A stretch of DNA of 28,677 nt from Bacteroidales bacterium. Lineage in GTDB: Bacteria > Bacteroidota > Bacteroidia > Bacteroidales > Muribaculaceae. The position numbers were made by a program, and so were the translations under genes. This document shows, one piece after another, positions 8,831-17,350 of this stretch (the stretch's first letter is position 1; every line of letters begins with the position of its first letter). Below the pieces are notes generated by a model. The model was not told the DNA's origin. It was given only the letters and a program-made list of their open reading frames with translations, and did not search any database. The stretch lies in contig SFNC01000014.1 in NCBI GenBank assembly GCA_004554255.1, positions 1-28,677 of the forward strand, read 5' to 3'.

Positions 8831-10135
8831 ATGCCGGAGCAAGACACCATACAACCTACCGCCGCACTGCCTGTGACCGACGACCTGAAGGCGCAGGCCC
8901 TTGCCATGCGCCCCAAGCCGCGTCGCGACAGGTACATCTGGGGTATATATCTTTTCCTTGTGGCAATCTCCATTGTTGAGGTTTTCTCGGCTTCAAGCCG
9001 CGAAATCACTGCCGGAAACATCCTGGGGCCGCTGCTGAAGCACGTGGTTCTGCTCTTCGGCGGATTCATACTCATGGTTGTGCTGCAGCGCGTTCACTAC
9101 AAACGTTTTTACGACTGGGCATGGGTGATAGTGGTCCTGTGTATCCTGGCGGCAGTGTACACTATGTTCTTTGGACAGAGGCTTAACAGTGCCGTGCGCT
9201 CGTTCTCGTTCTTCGGCCTGTTCTCCGTACAGCCGTCCGAGCTGCTTAAGTTCTCCGCGGCGCTGATAATCCCGCGCCTGCTGTGCAAATACCGCTTGGA
9301 GTACCGGCGCGGACACGAGGAAGAGGACCTGAAGTATAACCAGCGCCTTATTTACATGGTCGGCGGTGTGGTGCTGGTGTTCAGCGGACTGATGATTAAT
9401 CAGGGCCTTACCAATGCCATACTCCTGGTGCTTATTGCGCTGAGTGCCATGCTTGTTGGCGGTGTGCGCTGGAAGGCGTTTTTCTTTATCACGGCCGTGT
9501 GTGCCTTCCTCGCCTTAGGGTATGGATGCTATAAGATGATTAACGCCGGCCAGGAAAACGACCGCACCGAGATGCGCATTAAACGTATCACGGACTTCCT
9601 GCGCGACGACAAATTTCTGGACAAGATAACCGATGACAACTGCCAGGAACAGTACAGTTTTATCGCCCAGGCAAACGGCGGAATTTTAGGCGTTGGCCCC
9701 GGCAACTCGCGTGAGACAGCACGCCTGCCTCTCGCGTTCTCGGACTATATCTACGCCATCATTATCGAGGACATCGGCCTGTTGGGAGGCTTGTTTGTGC
9801 TGGCCCTGTACCTGTGTCTGCTGGCAAGGGCCGGACGAATAGCCATGAAGTGTAAAAAGGCCTTCCCGGCCATGCTGGTGATAGGCATGGCGGTGTTCAT
9901 AACCTTCCAGGCGCTGATGCACATGGCGATTGTCACCGGTGCCGCGCCCGTCTCGGGACAGCCGTTGCCGCTGATAAGCAAGGGCGGTAGTTCCGTGATT
10001 GTCACCTCCATAGCCTTGGGTGTGATGCTAAGCGTAAGCCGCTTCGCCGCACGTAAAGGCATTAAGCAGGAGGTGCGCGATAACCTTTACTCTCTTTCGG
10101 ACAATGAAATGCCCGATAACCCCACTCAACTGTAA
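8831..10135 (+). CDS. ftsW: SEDS peptidoglycan glycosyltransferase FtsW
   Basis: The septal lipid II polymerase of the SEDS family, working with FtsI in the inner membrane. The 434 residues have a cytoplasmic N-terminus of about 35 residues followed by around ten hydrophobic helices. Family signatures are QPSELLKFSAALI, the periplasmic QANGGILGVGPGNSRE segment, AIIIEDIGLLGG and PVSGQPLPLISKGGSS. Position between murD and murG favours FtsW over the elongation paralogue RodA. A short hydrophilic tail (DNLYSLSDNEMPDN) ends the protein. It starts 31 nt after murD, and murG starts 4 nt after it. Confidence 0.96.
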   Translation: MPEQDTIQPTAALPVTDDLKAQALAMRPKPRRDRYIWGIYLFLVAISIVEVFSASSREITAGNILGPLLKHVVLLFGGFILMVVLQRVHYKRFYDWAWVIVVLCILAAVYTMFFGQRLNSAVRSFSFFGLFSVQPSELLKFSAALIIPRLLCKYRLEYRRGHEEEDLKYNQRLIYMVGGVVLVFSGLMINQGLTNAILLVLIALSAMLVGGVRWKAFFFITAVCAFLALGYGCYKMINAGQENDRTEMRIKRITDFLRDDKFLDKITDDNCQEQYSFIAQANGGILGVGPGNSRETARLPLAFSDYIYAIIIEDIGLLGGLFVLALYLCLLARAGRIAMKCKKAFPAMLVIGMAVFITFQALMHMAIVTGAAPVSGQPLPLISKGGSSVIVTSIALGVMLSVSRFAARKGIKQEVRDNLYSLSDNEMPDNPTQL

Positions 10136-10139
10136 CGAC

Positions 10140-11273
10140 ATGGAAAAACAGAATGATAAAACAGCCTCACGTCCCATGCGTGTGCTTGTCTCCGGTGGCG
10201 GCACCGGAGGCCATATCTTCCCCGCGCTGAGCATCGCCAACGAGGTGCGCCGCCGCCATCCTGACGCCGAAATCCTATTTGTCGGCGCCGAAGGACGCAT
10301 GGAGATGGAGCGCGTGCCTGATGCCGGATACCGCATCGTGGGCCTACCCGTGGCCGGGTTCGACCGCCGCCGCCTGTGGCGCAACTTCAAGGTGCTGGCA
10401 AAGCTGTACCGCAGCATGCGCATGGCCCGCAAGGTCCTGCGCGAATTTAATCCGGACATCGCCGTGGGCGTGGGCGGATATGCCAGCGGACCAATGCTTA
10501 AGGTAGCCCAGAAAGCCGGAATACCCACACTCCTCCAGGAGCAGAACTCTTACGCCGGTGTGACTAACAAGATGCTGGCACGCAAGGCATTGGCTATCTG
10601 CACTGCTTACGACGGCATGGAGAAATTTTTCCCCGCCGATGTGATTATAAAAACCGGAAACCCCATCCGTGCCGACATCCTCAGCTGCCCGCTTTCGATT
10701 GCCGAGGCCAAGAAAAAATTGGGCTTTGACCCCGCCCGGCCGTTGGTTCTGGTGGTTGGCGGAAGCCTTGGCGCGCGCACGGTTAACGAGGCCGTCGCCG
10801 CCGCCATCCCCGCGCTGGAGCAGCAGGGCATACAGCTGTTGTGGCAGACCGGAAAGTATTACGCCGAGCAGTGCGCCGCACAGGCCGAAGGCCATGCCGA
10901 TGTGCACGCCATGGCGTTTATCTCGGACATGGCTACGGCATACCGTGCGGCAGACCTGGTGGTAAGCCGCGCCGGCGCCGGTACCATCAGCGAACTGCAG
11001 CTGCTGGGAGCCGCCGCCGTGCTGATTCCCTCGCCGAATGTCGCCGAGAACCATCAGTACCACAACGCCAAGGCGGTCGCCGACGCCGGCGGTGCAGTCC
11101 TGCTGCAGGACAAGGACGCCGTGGCCGAATTTGCCGGAATTGTCGTCCCGCTGGTACAGAACCCTCAGAAACTCAAGCAGATGAGCGAGGCCATCAGCAA
11201 AATGGCACTCCCTCACGCCGCAGAAAAAATTGTTGACCGTTTAGAAGATATTATACAAAATGCAAATAGGTAA
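10140..11273 (+). CDS. murG: Lipid II synthase (GlcNAc transferase) MurG
   Basis: A peripheral membrane glycosyltransferase (GT28) that adds GlcNAc from UDP-GlcNAc to lipid I. Motifs in order are VLVSGGGTGGHIFPAL near the N-terminus, GVGGYASGP, LLQEQNSYAGVTNKMLAR, VVGGSLGART, and the UDP-sugar site SRAGAGTISELQLLG followed by PNVAENHQYHNA. An ATG at 10104 lies inside ftsW and would add 12 non-family residues. The ATG at 10140, 4 nt after the ftsW stop, is preferred and gives 377 residues. The last 14 nt overlap murC in another frame. Confidence 0.96.
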   Translation: MEKQNDKTASRPMRVLVSGGGTGGHIFPALSIANEVRRRHPDAEILFVGAEGRMEMERVPDAGYRIVGLPVAGFDRRRLWRNFKVLAKLYRSMRMARKVLREFNPDIAVGVGGYASGPMLKVAQKAGIPTLLQEQNSYAGVTNKMLARKALAICTAYDGMEKFFPADVIIKTGNPIRADILSCPLSIAEAKKKLGFDPARPLVLVVGGSLGARTVNEAVAAAIPALEQQGIQLLWQTGKYYAEQCAAQAEGHADVHAMAFISDMATAYRAADLVVSRAGAGTISELQLLGAAAVLIPSPNVAENHQYHNAKAVADAGGAVLLQDKDAVAEFAGIVVPLVQNPQKLKQMSEAISKMALPHAAEKIVDRLEDIIQNANR

Positions 11274-12666
11274 AAAAGTATACTTTGTGGGCGCCGGAGG
11301 CATAGGCATGGCCGCTCTGGTGCGATATTTCCTGAGCCGCGGCATCGCCGTCGCCGGTTACGACCGCACTCCCACCGCCCTCACCGAGGCCCTCATCGCC
11401 GAGGGCGCGAAAATCAGTTTCCGGGATTCAATGGACGCCGTGCCCGCAGACTTCCGCGACCCCGCGGAGGTGACCGTGATATACACACCGGCTGTTCCGG
11501 AGTCCAATGTCCCCCTGCGTTTTTTCCGCGACGGCGGTTTCAGCGTGGTAAAGCGCTCGGTGGCTCTCGGTGCCATCACCCGCGACAGCCGCGCCATCTG
11601 TTTCTCCGGAACGCATGGCAAAACCACAACTTCGTCCATGGCTGCGCACATCATGCACACGGCGGCCGTAGGATGCAACGCTTTCCTGGGCGGAATACTG
11701 CGCAACTATAACTCGAATCTGCTGCTCAGCACAACATCGCCCTACACCGTGGTGGAGGCCGATGAGTACGACCGCTCCTTCCACACCCTCCACCCGTATA
11801 TCGCCGTGGTGACGGCCACAGACCCCGATCATCTGGATATTTACGGCACCGAGGAAGCCTATCTGGAGAGCTTCGCGCACTTCACGGAGCTTGTGGCTCC
11901 CGACGGTTTCCTGATTGTCCACACCGGACTGAAACTCAAGCCCCGCACTCAGCCCGGGGTGACCGTCTACACCTACGCCGCCGACGATACTGCCGCTACT
12001 TTCCACGCCGCCAACATCCGCCGCGGAAACGGAACCATAGTGTTCGATTTTGTTGACAACCGCCCCGACGGACTGAATATCAGCGATATAGAGCTTGGCG
12101 TGCCCGTAGAGATTAATATCGATAATGCCATAGCCGCAATTTCGGCATGTATCCTTACCGGGCAGGTCACCGCCGACGATGTGCGCGCGGCAATGGCCTC
12201 GTTCCTCGGCGCCGAGCGTCGCTTCCAGTTCCACCTCAAGGAGGCCGTCCCCGGCGGTCATGTGGTCATTGACGACTATGCGCACCACCCCGACGAGCTG
12301 AAGCAGAGCATCCGCTCGGTACGCGCCCTCTACCCCCACGCCAAAATGGCCGTGGCATTCCAGCCGCACCTGTACTCGCGCACCCGCGACTTCGCTCCGC
12401 AGTTCGCCGAGGCATTGTCGGCCGCCAATGCCGTAATTCTGCTGGATATTTACCCCGCACGCGAGGAACCCATTCCCGGTGTTACCTCAAAAATCATCTT
12501 TGACGAGATAAAATCACCCGAAAAAGTGATGATTTGCAAAGAAGACTTGGTAAATACAATTAAAAATATTAATTTTGACATTCTATTAACCGTTGGCGCC
12601 GGCGACATCTGCAACAGTCTCCCCGCAATTGTCGACACTCTCAGTGCCGGCACGGAGCGCAAATGA
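11260..12666 (+). CDS. murC: UDP-N-acetylmuramate:L-alanine ligase
   Basis: The first Mur ligase, adding L-Ala to UDP-MurNAc in the cytoplasm. The 468-residue length is normal. Seen are the N-terminal nucleotide-sugar site VYFVGAGGIGMAALV (7-21), the P-loop GTHGKTT (117-123), EADEYDRSFH, TATDPDHLDIY, and in the C-terminal domain IDDYAHHPDELK and FQPHLYSRT. It overlaps murG by 14 nt and is followed after 37 nt by ftsQ. The cluster therefore encodes MurC, D and E but not MurF or Ddl, which must lie elsewhere. Confidence 0.97.
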   Translation: MQIGKKVYFVGAGGIGMAALVRYFLSRGIAVAGYDRTPTALTEALIAEGAKISFRDSMDAVPADFRDPAEVTVIYTPAVPESNVPLRFFRDGGFSVVKRSVALGAITRDSRAICFSGTHGKTTTSSMAAHIMHTAAVGCNAFLGGILRNYNSNLLLSTTSPYTVVEADEYDRSFHTLHPYIAVVTATDPDHLDIYGTEEAYLESFAHFTELVAPDGFLIVHTGLKLKPRTQPGVTVYTYAADDTAATFHAANIRRGNGTIVFDFVDNRPDGLNISDIELGVPVEINIDNAIAAISACILTGQVTADDVRAAMASFLGAERRFQFHLKEAVPGGHVVIDDYAHHPDELKQSIRSVRALYPHAKMAVAFQPHLYSRTRDFAPQFAEALSAANAVILLDIYPAREEPIPGVTSKIIFDEIKSPEKVMICKEDLVNTIKNINFDILLTVGAGDICNSLPAIVDTLSAGTERK

Positions 12667-12703
12667 CGCCGTCGCGACAACGCATACAATTATACCCGAG
12701 AGT

Positions 12704-13549
12704 ATGAAGCGCCGAAATCTGTATTACGCAATTGGCACCCTGCTGCTTACAGTCTATGTCTGTGTGGCGGTGGCCGTGACGCGTGCGGCTGCCAAGGCAG
12801 ATACTTTCGGAGCACTGAAAATAGAGGTCAACGACAGCGCCAACAGCAGGTTCATAACCCCCGAGGACATAGACATTATGCTCGACGACCTGTCCACGCG
12901 CATCACCAAGACCCGCATGGCCGACATTAACACCCTGCACCTGGAGAACCGCCTCCGCGCCCACGACAATATCGAGGACGCCCACGTGGTGATTCTCGGC
13001 GACGGTACGTTATGGGTAAATGTCCTGCCCATGCAGCCCGTGGCGCGTGTTTTTGTCGGCGACAGCTCCTATTACATCAGTGCCGCCGGAAAGCGCATCA
13101 GCGCCAACGCACGCTGCCATGTGGATGTCCCCGTGGTATCCGGAACAATACATTCCACCGCCGATGTCGCCAAGTTGCTGCCGATGTTCGGTTTCTTTAA
13201 ATCGCGTCCCGACTACAACGCTTACGTCTCGCAGGTGGAGCTTGCGCAGAACGGCGATATTGTAATCATCCCCACGGTCGCCGGACACGTGGTGAACCTT
13301 GGCGATACTTCCATTATCGCAGATAAAATGCACCGCCTGGAAAATTTTTATAAACAAATCATGCCCTTGCGCGGTTGGGAATATTACGATGCCATTTCGC
13401 TGAAGTGGCGCGGAAGGGTGGTGGCCTCGCGTGCCGCCAAACGCGAACGCGCTTCAAGGCCCGTTACCGAACCCGATTCCATAACCTCGGACATGCCCGG
13501 CGACGGCACAATCTCTCCTACCGGAATACCCGTTGTGGCTCCGGACTGA
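12704..13549 (+). CDS. ftsQ: Divisome protein FtsQ
   Basis: A bitopic inner-membrane protein linking early and late divisome components. The ATG at 12704 is chosen because it gives a short basic start (MKRRNLYYAIG) followed directly by a transmembrane helix at about residues 7-27. An in-frame reading extends further upstream into murC but adds no family-like sequence. Residues about 37-105 fit a POTRA-type domain (FITPEDIDIMLDDLSTRI...HLENRLRAHDNIEDAHVVI), followed by the FtsQ beta domain with VLPMQPVARVF. The product is 281 residues. Family identity is weak at sequence level, and topology plus position between murC and ftsA carry the call. Confidence 0.9.
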   Translation: MKRRNLYYAIGTLLLTVYVCVAVAVTRAAAKADTFGALKIEVNDSANSRFITPEDIDIMLDDLSTRITKTRMADINTLHLENRLRAHDNIEDAHVVILGDGTLWVNVLPMQPVARVFVGDSSYYISAAGKRISANARCHVDVPVVSGTIHSTADVAKLLPMFGFFKSRPDYNAYVSQVELAQNGDIVIIPTVAGHVVNLGDTSIIADKMHRLENFYKQIMPLRGWEYYDAISLKWRGRVVASRAAKRERASRPVTEPDSITSDMPGDGTISPTGIPVVAPD

Positions 13550-13596
13550 TTCCTCAATCCTCACTGAAAAAATAAATCGAAAAATATATAATACTA

Positions 13597-15195
13597 ATGG
13601 ACAACAAATACGTAATCTCGCTCGAAATCGGTAGCTCGGCCGTGCAGGTGGCTGCTGCAACTTTCAGCCCCGACGATACCGGACATATCACTGTTATCGG
13701 TGTTGAGGAGGAGGCGCTGAACAAGTGCGTACGATACGGGCGTATACAGAATGTAGAGGAGGTTGCCGCTCAGGCCGAAAAGGCAATTGACCGTCTGAGA
13801 CAGATTCCCGAACTCGCCGATAAAAACATTACCGGCGTATATACGGCCGTGGGCGGCCGCTCGCTGCACTCCATGCACGCGTCTGCCGAGCTGTCGTTCC
13901 CGGAGGAAACCCTCATCACCGCCGAGATAATCAACCGGCTGCAGAACGACGCGATGCGCTCGGTGGACGGCCCGACGGATATTCTCGACGTAATCCCTCT
14001 GCGCTATACCATAGACAATACCCCGGCAGAAAAACCGGTGGGCGTATTCGGATCGCACATCAAGGCCGAATACACCGTGATTGTATGCCAGAACCTTAAT
14101 TCCCGAAACCTGGAACGTGTGATTGTGGACCGTATGGGCCTGGACATCTGCGGGTTTATAGTACGTCCGTTGGCAATTGCGGATTTATGCCTCACCGCCG
14201 AGGACACTCACCCCGGATGCATGCTGGTGGACCTTGGCGCCGAGACAACTACGGTATCCATTTACACCGGTGGCGGACTCCGCTACCTGGCCACCATCCC
14301 TCTCGGTGCCGCGGCAATCACCCGCGATCTCGCTTCGTGCCTCGGAATGGTGGAAAGCCAGGCCGAGCAGACCAAATGCAGTGTGGCTTCGGCCATCTTA
14401 GACAGCAACTCTGCTTCCACAGCCGAGCTCCGCAACATTAACAACTACGTGCATGCCCGCGCAATGGAGATTGTGGCGAACATAAACGCACAGATAGAAT
14501 TTGCCGGAATCAGCCGCAACGACCTGCGCGCCGGCATAATCATCACCGGTCGCGGCGCCAAACTGCGCAACTTCTGCAAGCTCCTGGAGGCGCAAAGCTC
14601 TCTGTCCGTGCGCAATGTGGCTCTGCCCACTGCCGTACGCATCGCCTCACCCACAATTAACGGCAACGATTTTATAGCTCCCATCGCCGTGGCCATGAAG
14701 GGCGCGCAGCGCTCGGCAGACCCTCAGGAACTGCCCTGCATTGAGGAGCCCGTTGTTATCCCCGCTCCGCAGCCCGCTCCCGAGCCCGCTCCCGTTAAGG
14801 AACCGGAACCCGAGGTGATTAAGATTGAAAAAGCCCCTGTGGAAGAGAAAAAGCCTGAGAACAAACGTCCGGCGTTTACTCTTGACCGCGATGAATATGG
14901 GCCCGACGTCAACGACCCGTATCTCCTTGAGGACGATGATGTGGCCGATGCGCTCAGTGCCCGAGACCGCGAACAGCAGCAGGCACAACAGAACGCCGGC
15001 AATCTCACTACCGGAGGCAGACCTGCCAAGGGCCCGAAATCCGTAAAACCGGTTAAACCCGTAGAAGAAGAGGGCGAAGATGTGGAGGACATAGAGGATG
15101 AGCCTCGCTCTGATTCATGGATAAACAGGGTGCAAATCCGCATCAAAAAACTGATTGAAGGCTCCGAGGACGATTCCAATAGCCTCGAAGACTGA
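13597..15195 (+). CDS. ftsA: Cell division protein FtsA
   Basis: An actin-like ATPase that tethers FtsZ to the membrane and recruits later divisome proteins. The N-terminal actin-like fold begins YVISLEIGSSAVQVAA, and the second phosphate motif is LVDLGAETTTVS (210-221). At 532 residues it is about 110 longer than E. coli FtsA. The excess is a Pro/Glu-rich linker (about 385-420, APQPAPEPAPVKEPEPEV) and an acidic stretch before a C-terminal amphipathic helix, SWINRVQIRIKKLIEG (507-522), the expected membrane-targeting sequence. The linker puts an unusually long tether between the globular domain and the membrane. It starts 47 nt after ftsQ and 33 nt before ftsZ. Confidence 0.96.
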   Translation: MDNKYVISLEIGSSAVQVAAATFSPDDTGHITVIGVEEEALNKCVRYGRIQNVEEVAAQAEKAIDRLRQIPELADKNITGVYTAVGGRSLHSMHASAELSFPEETLITAEIINRLQNDAMRSVDGPTDILDVIPLRYTIDNTPAEKPVGVFGSHIKAEYTVIVCQNLNSRNLERVIVDRMGLDICGFIVRPLAIADLCLTAEDTHPGCMLVDLGAETTTVSIYTGGGLRYLATIPLGAAAITRDLASCLGMVESQAEQTKCSVASAILDSNSASTAELRNINNYVHARAMEIVANINAQIEFAGISRNDLRAGIIITGRGAKLRNFCKLLEAQSSLSVRNVALPTAVRIASPTINGNDFIAPIAVAMKGAQRSADPQELPCIEEPVVIPAPQPAPEPAPVKEPEPEVIKIEKAPVEEKKPENKRPAFTLDRDEYGPDVNDPYLLEDDDVADALSARDREQQQAQQNAGNLTTGGRPAKGPKSVKPVKPVEEEGEDVEDIEDEPRSDSWINRVQIRIKKLIEGSEDDSNSLED

Positions 15196-15228
15196 TTCCA
15201 AGATTTAACACTACATACGACAATAAAA

Positions 15229-16542
15229 ATGGACGCTCAAGACATAATAAATAACAGCGATTTCAATACCGGTGTCAACCAGGGCCCCACACAGCGAATA
15301 AAAGTAATAGGTGTGGGAGGTGGCGGCAACAACGCCGTAAACCACATGTTCAAACAAGGCATCAAGGACGTTAGCTTCGTCCTCATAAATACCGACCGTC
15401 AGGCTCTGGACCAAAGCTCCATACCCACAAAACTCGTTATCGGTCCCGGACGCGGTGCCGGAGGCAAGCCCGAGAAAGCACGCCAGTTCGCCGAGGACAA
15501 CTGCGAGAAAATAATGGAGATCTTCGACGATAACACCGACATGGTTTTCGTTACCGCCGGTATGGGCGGTGGCACCGGCACCGGCGCCGCTCCCGTTGTG
15601 GCACGTATCGCTAAGGAGCTGGGCATCCTTACCGTGGGTATCGTTACCATACCCTTCCTCTTCGAGGGCAAACAGAAGGTGCTCAAGGCCCTGGACGGCG
15701 CCAAGGAGATGCAGAAAAACGTGGACGCTCTGCTCATTATCAACAACGAGCGCCTAACGGAGATTTACAAGAACCTCAATTTCATCAACGCTTTCGCTAA
15801 GGCCGACGACACGCTGCTAACAGCCGCGCAGTCCATCACGGACATAATCACCATCACAGGTCTTATAAACCGAGACTTCAACGATGTCGACACCACTCTG
15901 CGTAACGGCGGTACAGCCATTATCTCAACCGGTTACGGCGAGGGACAGAACCGCGTGCAGGGTGCTATCGAGGACGCTCTGCACAGCCCGCTGCTCAAGA
16001 ACACGGACATCTTCAGCTCCAAGGAGCTGCTCATGGTGCTCTATGTGGACAAGGACGCCGAGAATCATCCCTTCGAGATGGACGAGCTTAATCAGCTCAC
16101 ACAGTTTGTCAACAATATCGTTCAGGATGTGGACGTAATGTGGGGTCTCTATCCCATCGAGGGCCTTGGAGACAAGGTGAAAATCACCATCCTTGCCTCA
16201 GGTTTCGATATCACTGTTGACGGAGTGGACGAGTCGGTTCCCGGCAATGACGATGACCACGTGCCCGACTACGACCCCGAAAAGAAACGCAGGGAAGAGG
16301 AACGTATCGCCCAGGAATACGGCGAGCGCGCAAAGGATACCCTTAAAAAGGGCGATGGACGTATTAACGTATTCCGCCCCGAGGAAATGGACGACGACGA
16401 CGCCATCTCCGCCCGCGAAAAAGACGCCCTGTCGCGTCAGAAACCCGGTGCTTCGTCGGTGCAGTACAGAAAAGAACCCGACCAGAAGGCTAAACCCGCC
16501 GAATCAGGCAAAAAGCTGTTCGGCTTCGACGATATTGAGTAG
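15229..16542 (+). CDS. ftsZ: Cell division GTPase FtsZ
   Basis: A tubulin-like GTPase forming the Z-ring. The nucleotide site IGVGGGGNNAVNHM (27-40), the tubulin signature GGGTGTG (113-119) and the T7-loop NRDFNDV (214-220) with catalytic Asp residues are intact. After the core (to about residue 330) a charged linker rich in Asp, Glu, Lys and Arg leads to the C-terminus SGKKLFGFDDIE. The common DIPxFLR-type C-terminal peptide is not visible. The terminal KKLFGFDDIE may take its place in binding FtsA, which is an inference. The length is 437 residues. Confidence 0.98.
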   Translation: MDAQDIINNSDFNTGVNQGPTQRIKVIGVGGGGNNAVNHMFKQGIKDVSFVLINTDRQALDQSSIPTKLVIGPGRGAGGKPEKARQFAEDNCEKIMEIFDDNTDMVFVTAGMGGGTGTGAAPVVARIAKELGILTVGIVTIPFLFEGKQKVLKALDGAKEMQKNVDALLIINNERLTEIYKNLNFINAFAKADDTLLTAAQSITDIITITGLINRDFNDVDTTLRNGGTAIISTGYGEGQNRVQGAIEDALHSPLLKNTDIFSSKELLMVLYVDKDAENHPFEMDELNQLTQFVNNIVQDVDVMWGLYPIEGLGDKVKITILASGFDITVDGVDESVPGNDDDHVPDYDPEKKRREEERIAQEYGERAKDTLKKGDGRINVFRPEEMDDDDAISAREKDALSRQKPGASSVQYRKEPDQKAKPAESGKKLFGFDDIE

Positions 16543-16570
16543 GATTCCCAACATCTTAAAACACAGATAA

Positions 16571-17335
16571 TTGGAAGAAAAGAAAAAAGAAATACCCGCA
16601 CCCTCGGCATGCGAGGAGCGTTGGACAGAAATTGAGTACCTCCCTGCCTGGTCCGAGGAATTTTATGACGTCTACACCGCCAAGAAATTCGGCAAGTGGG
16701 TGATGCTTAAGACTTTGCGCAAGGAGTTCCGCGACGATCCCGCCTATCAGGCTATGATTGACAAGGAATTTGATGTGCGCTACAACCTTTCGCATCCCAA
16801 TATCGTTATGATAAACGATTACGAGGATGTCCCCGGTCTGGGCCGCTGCATCATCACCGACGATGTCTACGGCAAGTCGCTGCGCAACCTTCTTGACGAA
16901 AACGCGCTGTCGGACAAGCATTACGAGCAGCTGAAAACCCGCCTGCCACTCGCGCTGGAGTACATCCAGCTTAACCATCTGGCCCATCACCCCGTGCGCC
17001 CCGAAACCATTATCTTCACCGAGAACATCGGCAATCTCAAACTGATAGACGTCGGTTTCGACCAGAAAACGCGCCTCAGCCACGCCGATACCGGCGATGA
17101 TCTGGTGAGCTACGGCAACTTGATGCGCGAGGTGCTGAAGAAAACCGGACGCCACGACCCCGCCATGGCGCGCATCGCCGAGCGTGCCGCACGCGGTGGC
17201 TTCCGCGATGTGCAGGAGCTGATTCTCGCTCTATCCGGACGCTCGGTCACCAAATTCTACCTCGCCGCAGCAATCTTTATGGTTGTTCTGCTCGCCGTGG
17301 CTCTGTGGCTCTCCCTGTCTGTGCAGGGTAAATAA
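16571..17335 (+). CDS. Tail-anchored protein-kinase-fold pseudokinase
   Basis: A 254-residue protein with a eukaryotic-type kinase fold and a C-terminal membrane anchor. Kept features are the beta-3 lysine (WVMLKTL, Lys47), the helix-C glutamate (DKEFD, Glu66), the LSHPNIV segment (73-79) and LKLIDVGF (157-163), where DVG stands for DFG. The glycine-rich loop is not recognisable. The catalytic loop reads HHPVRPETI (139-147) where kinases have HRDLKPENI, so the catalytic Asp is Pro141, the Lys is Arg143 and the Asn is Thr146. Phosphotransfer is therefore unlikely. Residues 229-250 form a single transmembrane helix, leaving the kinase fold in the cytoplasm. The TTG start is firm because an in-frame TAA immediately precedes it. 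It lies 28 nt after ftsZ, which suggests a scaffold or signalling role in division, an inference from position. Confidence 0.8.
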   Translation: MEEKKKEIPAPSACEERWTEIEYLPAWSEEFYDVYTAKKFGKWVMLKTLRKEFRDDPAYQAMIDKEFDVRYNLSHPNIVMINDYEDVPGLGRCIITDDVYGKSLRNLLDENALSDKHYEQLKTRLPLALEYIQLNHLAHHPVRPETIIFTENIGNLKLIDVGFDQKTRLSHADTGDDLVSYGNLMREVLKKTGRHDPAMARIAERAARGGFRDVQELILALSGRSVTKFYLAAAIFMVVLLAVALWLSLSVQGK

Positions 17336-17350
17336 CTCTAATTGTACTGT

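Noticed and set aside
10104..10139. Upstream ATG start for murG
   Set aside because: It would place 12 extra residues inside ftsW with no family similarity; the ATG at 10140 fits MurG and the operon spacing better.
12593..12703. Upstream start for ftsQ inside murC
   Set aside because: The extension is murC sequence in another frame and would put 37 residues before the basic/transmembrane N-terminus.
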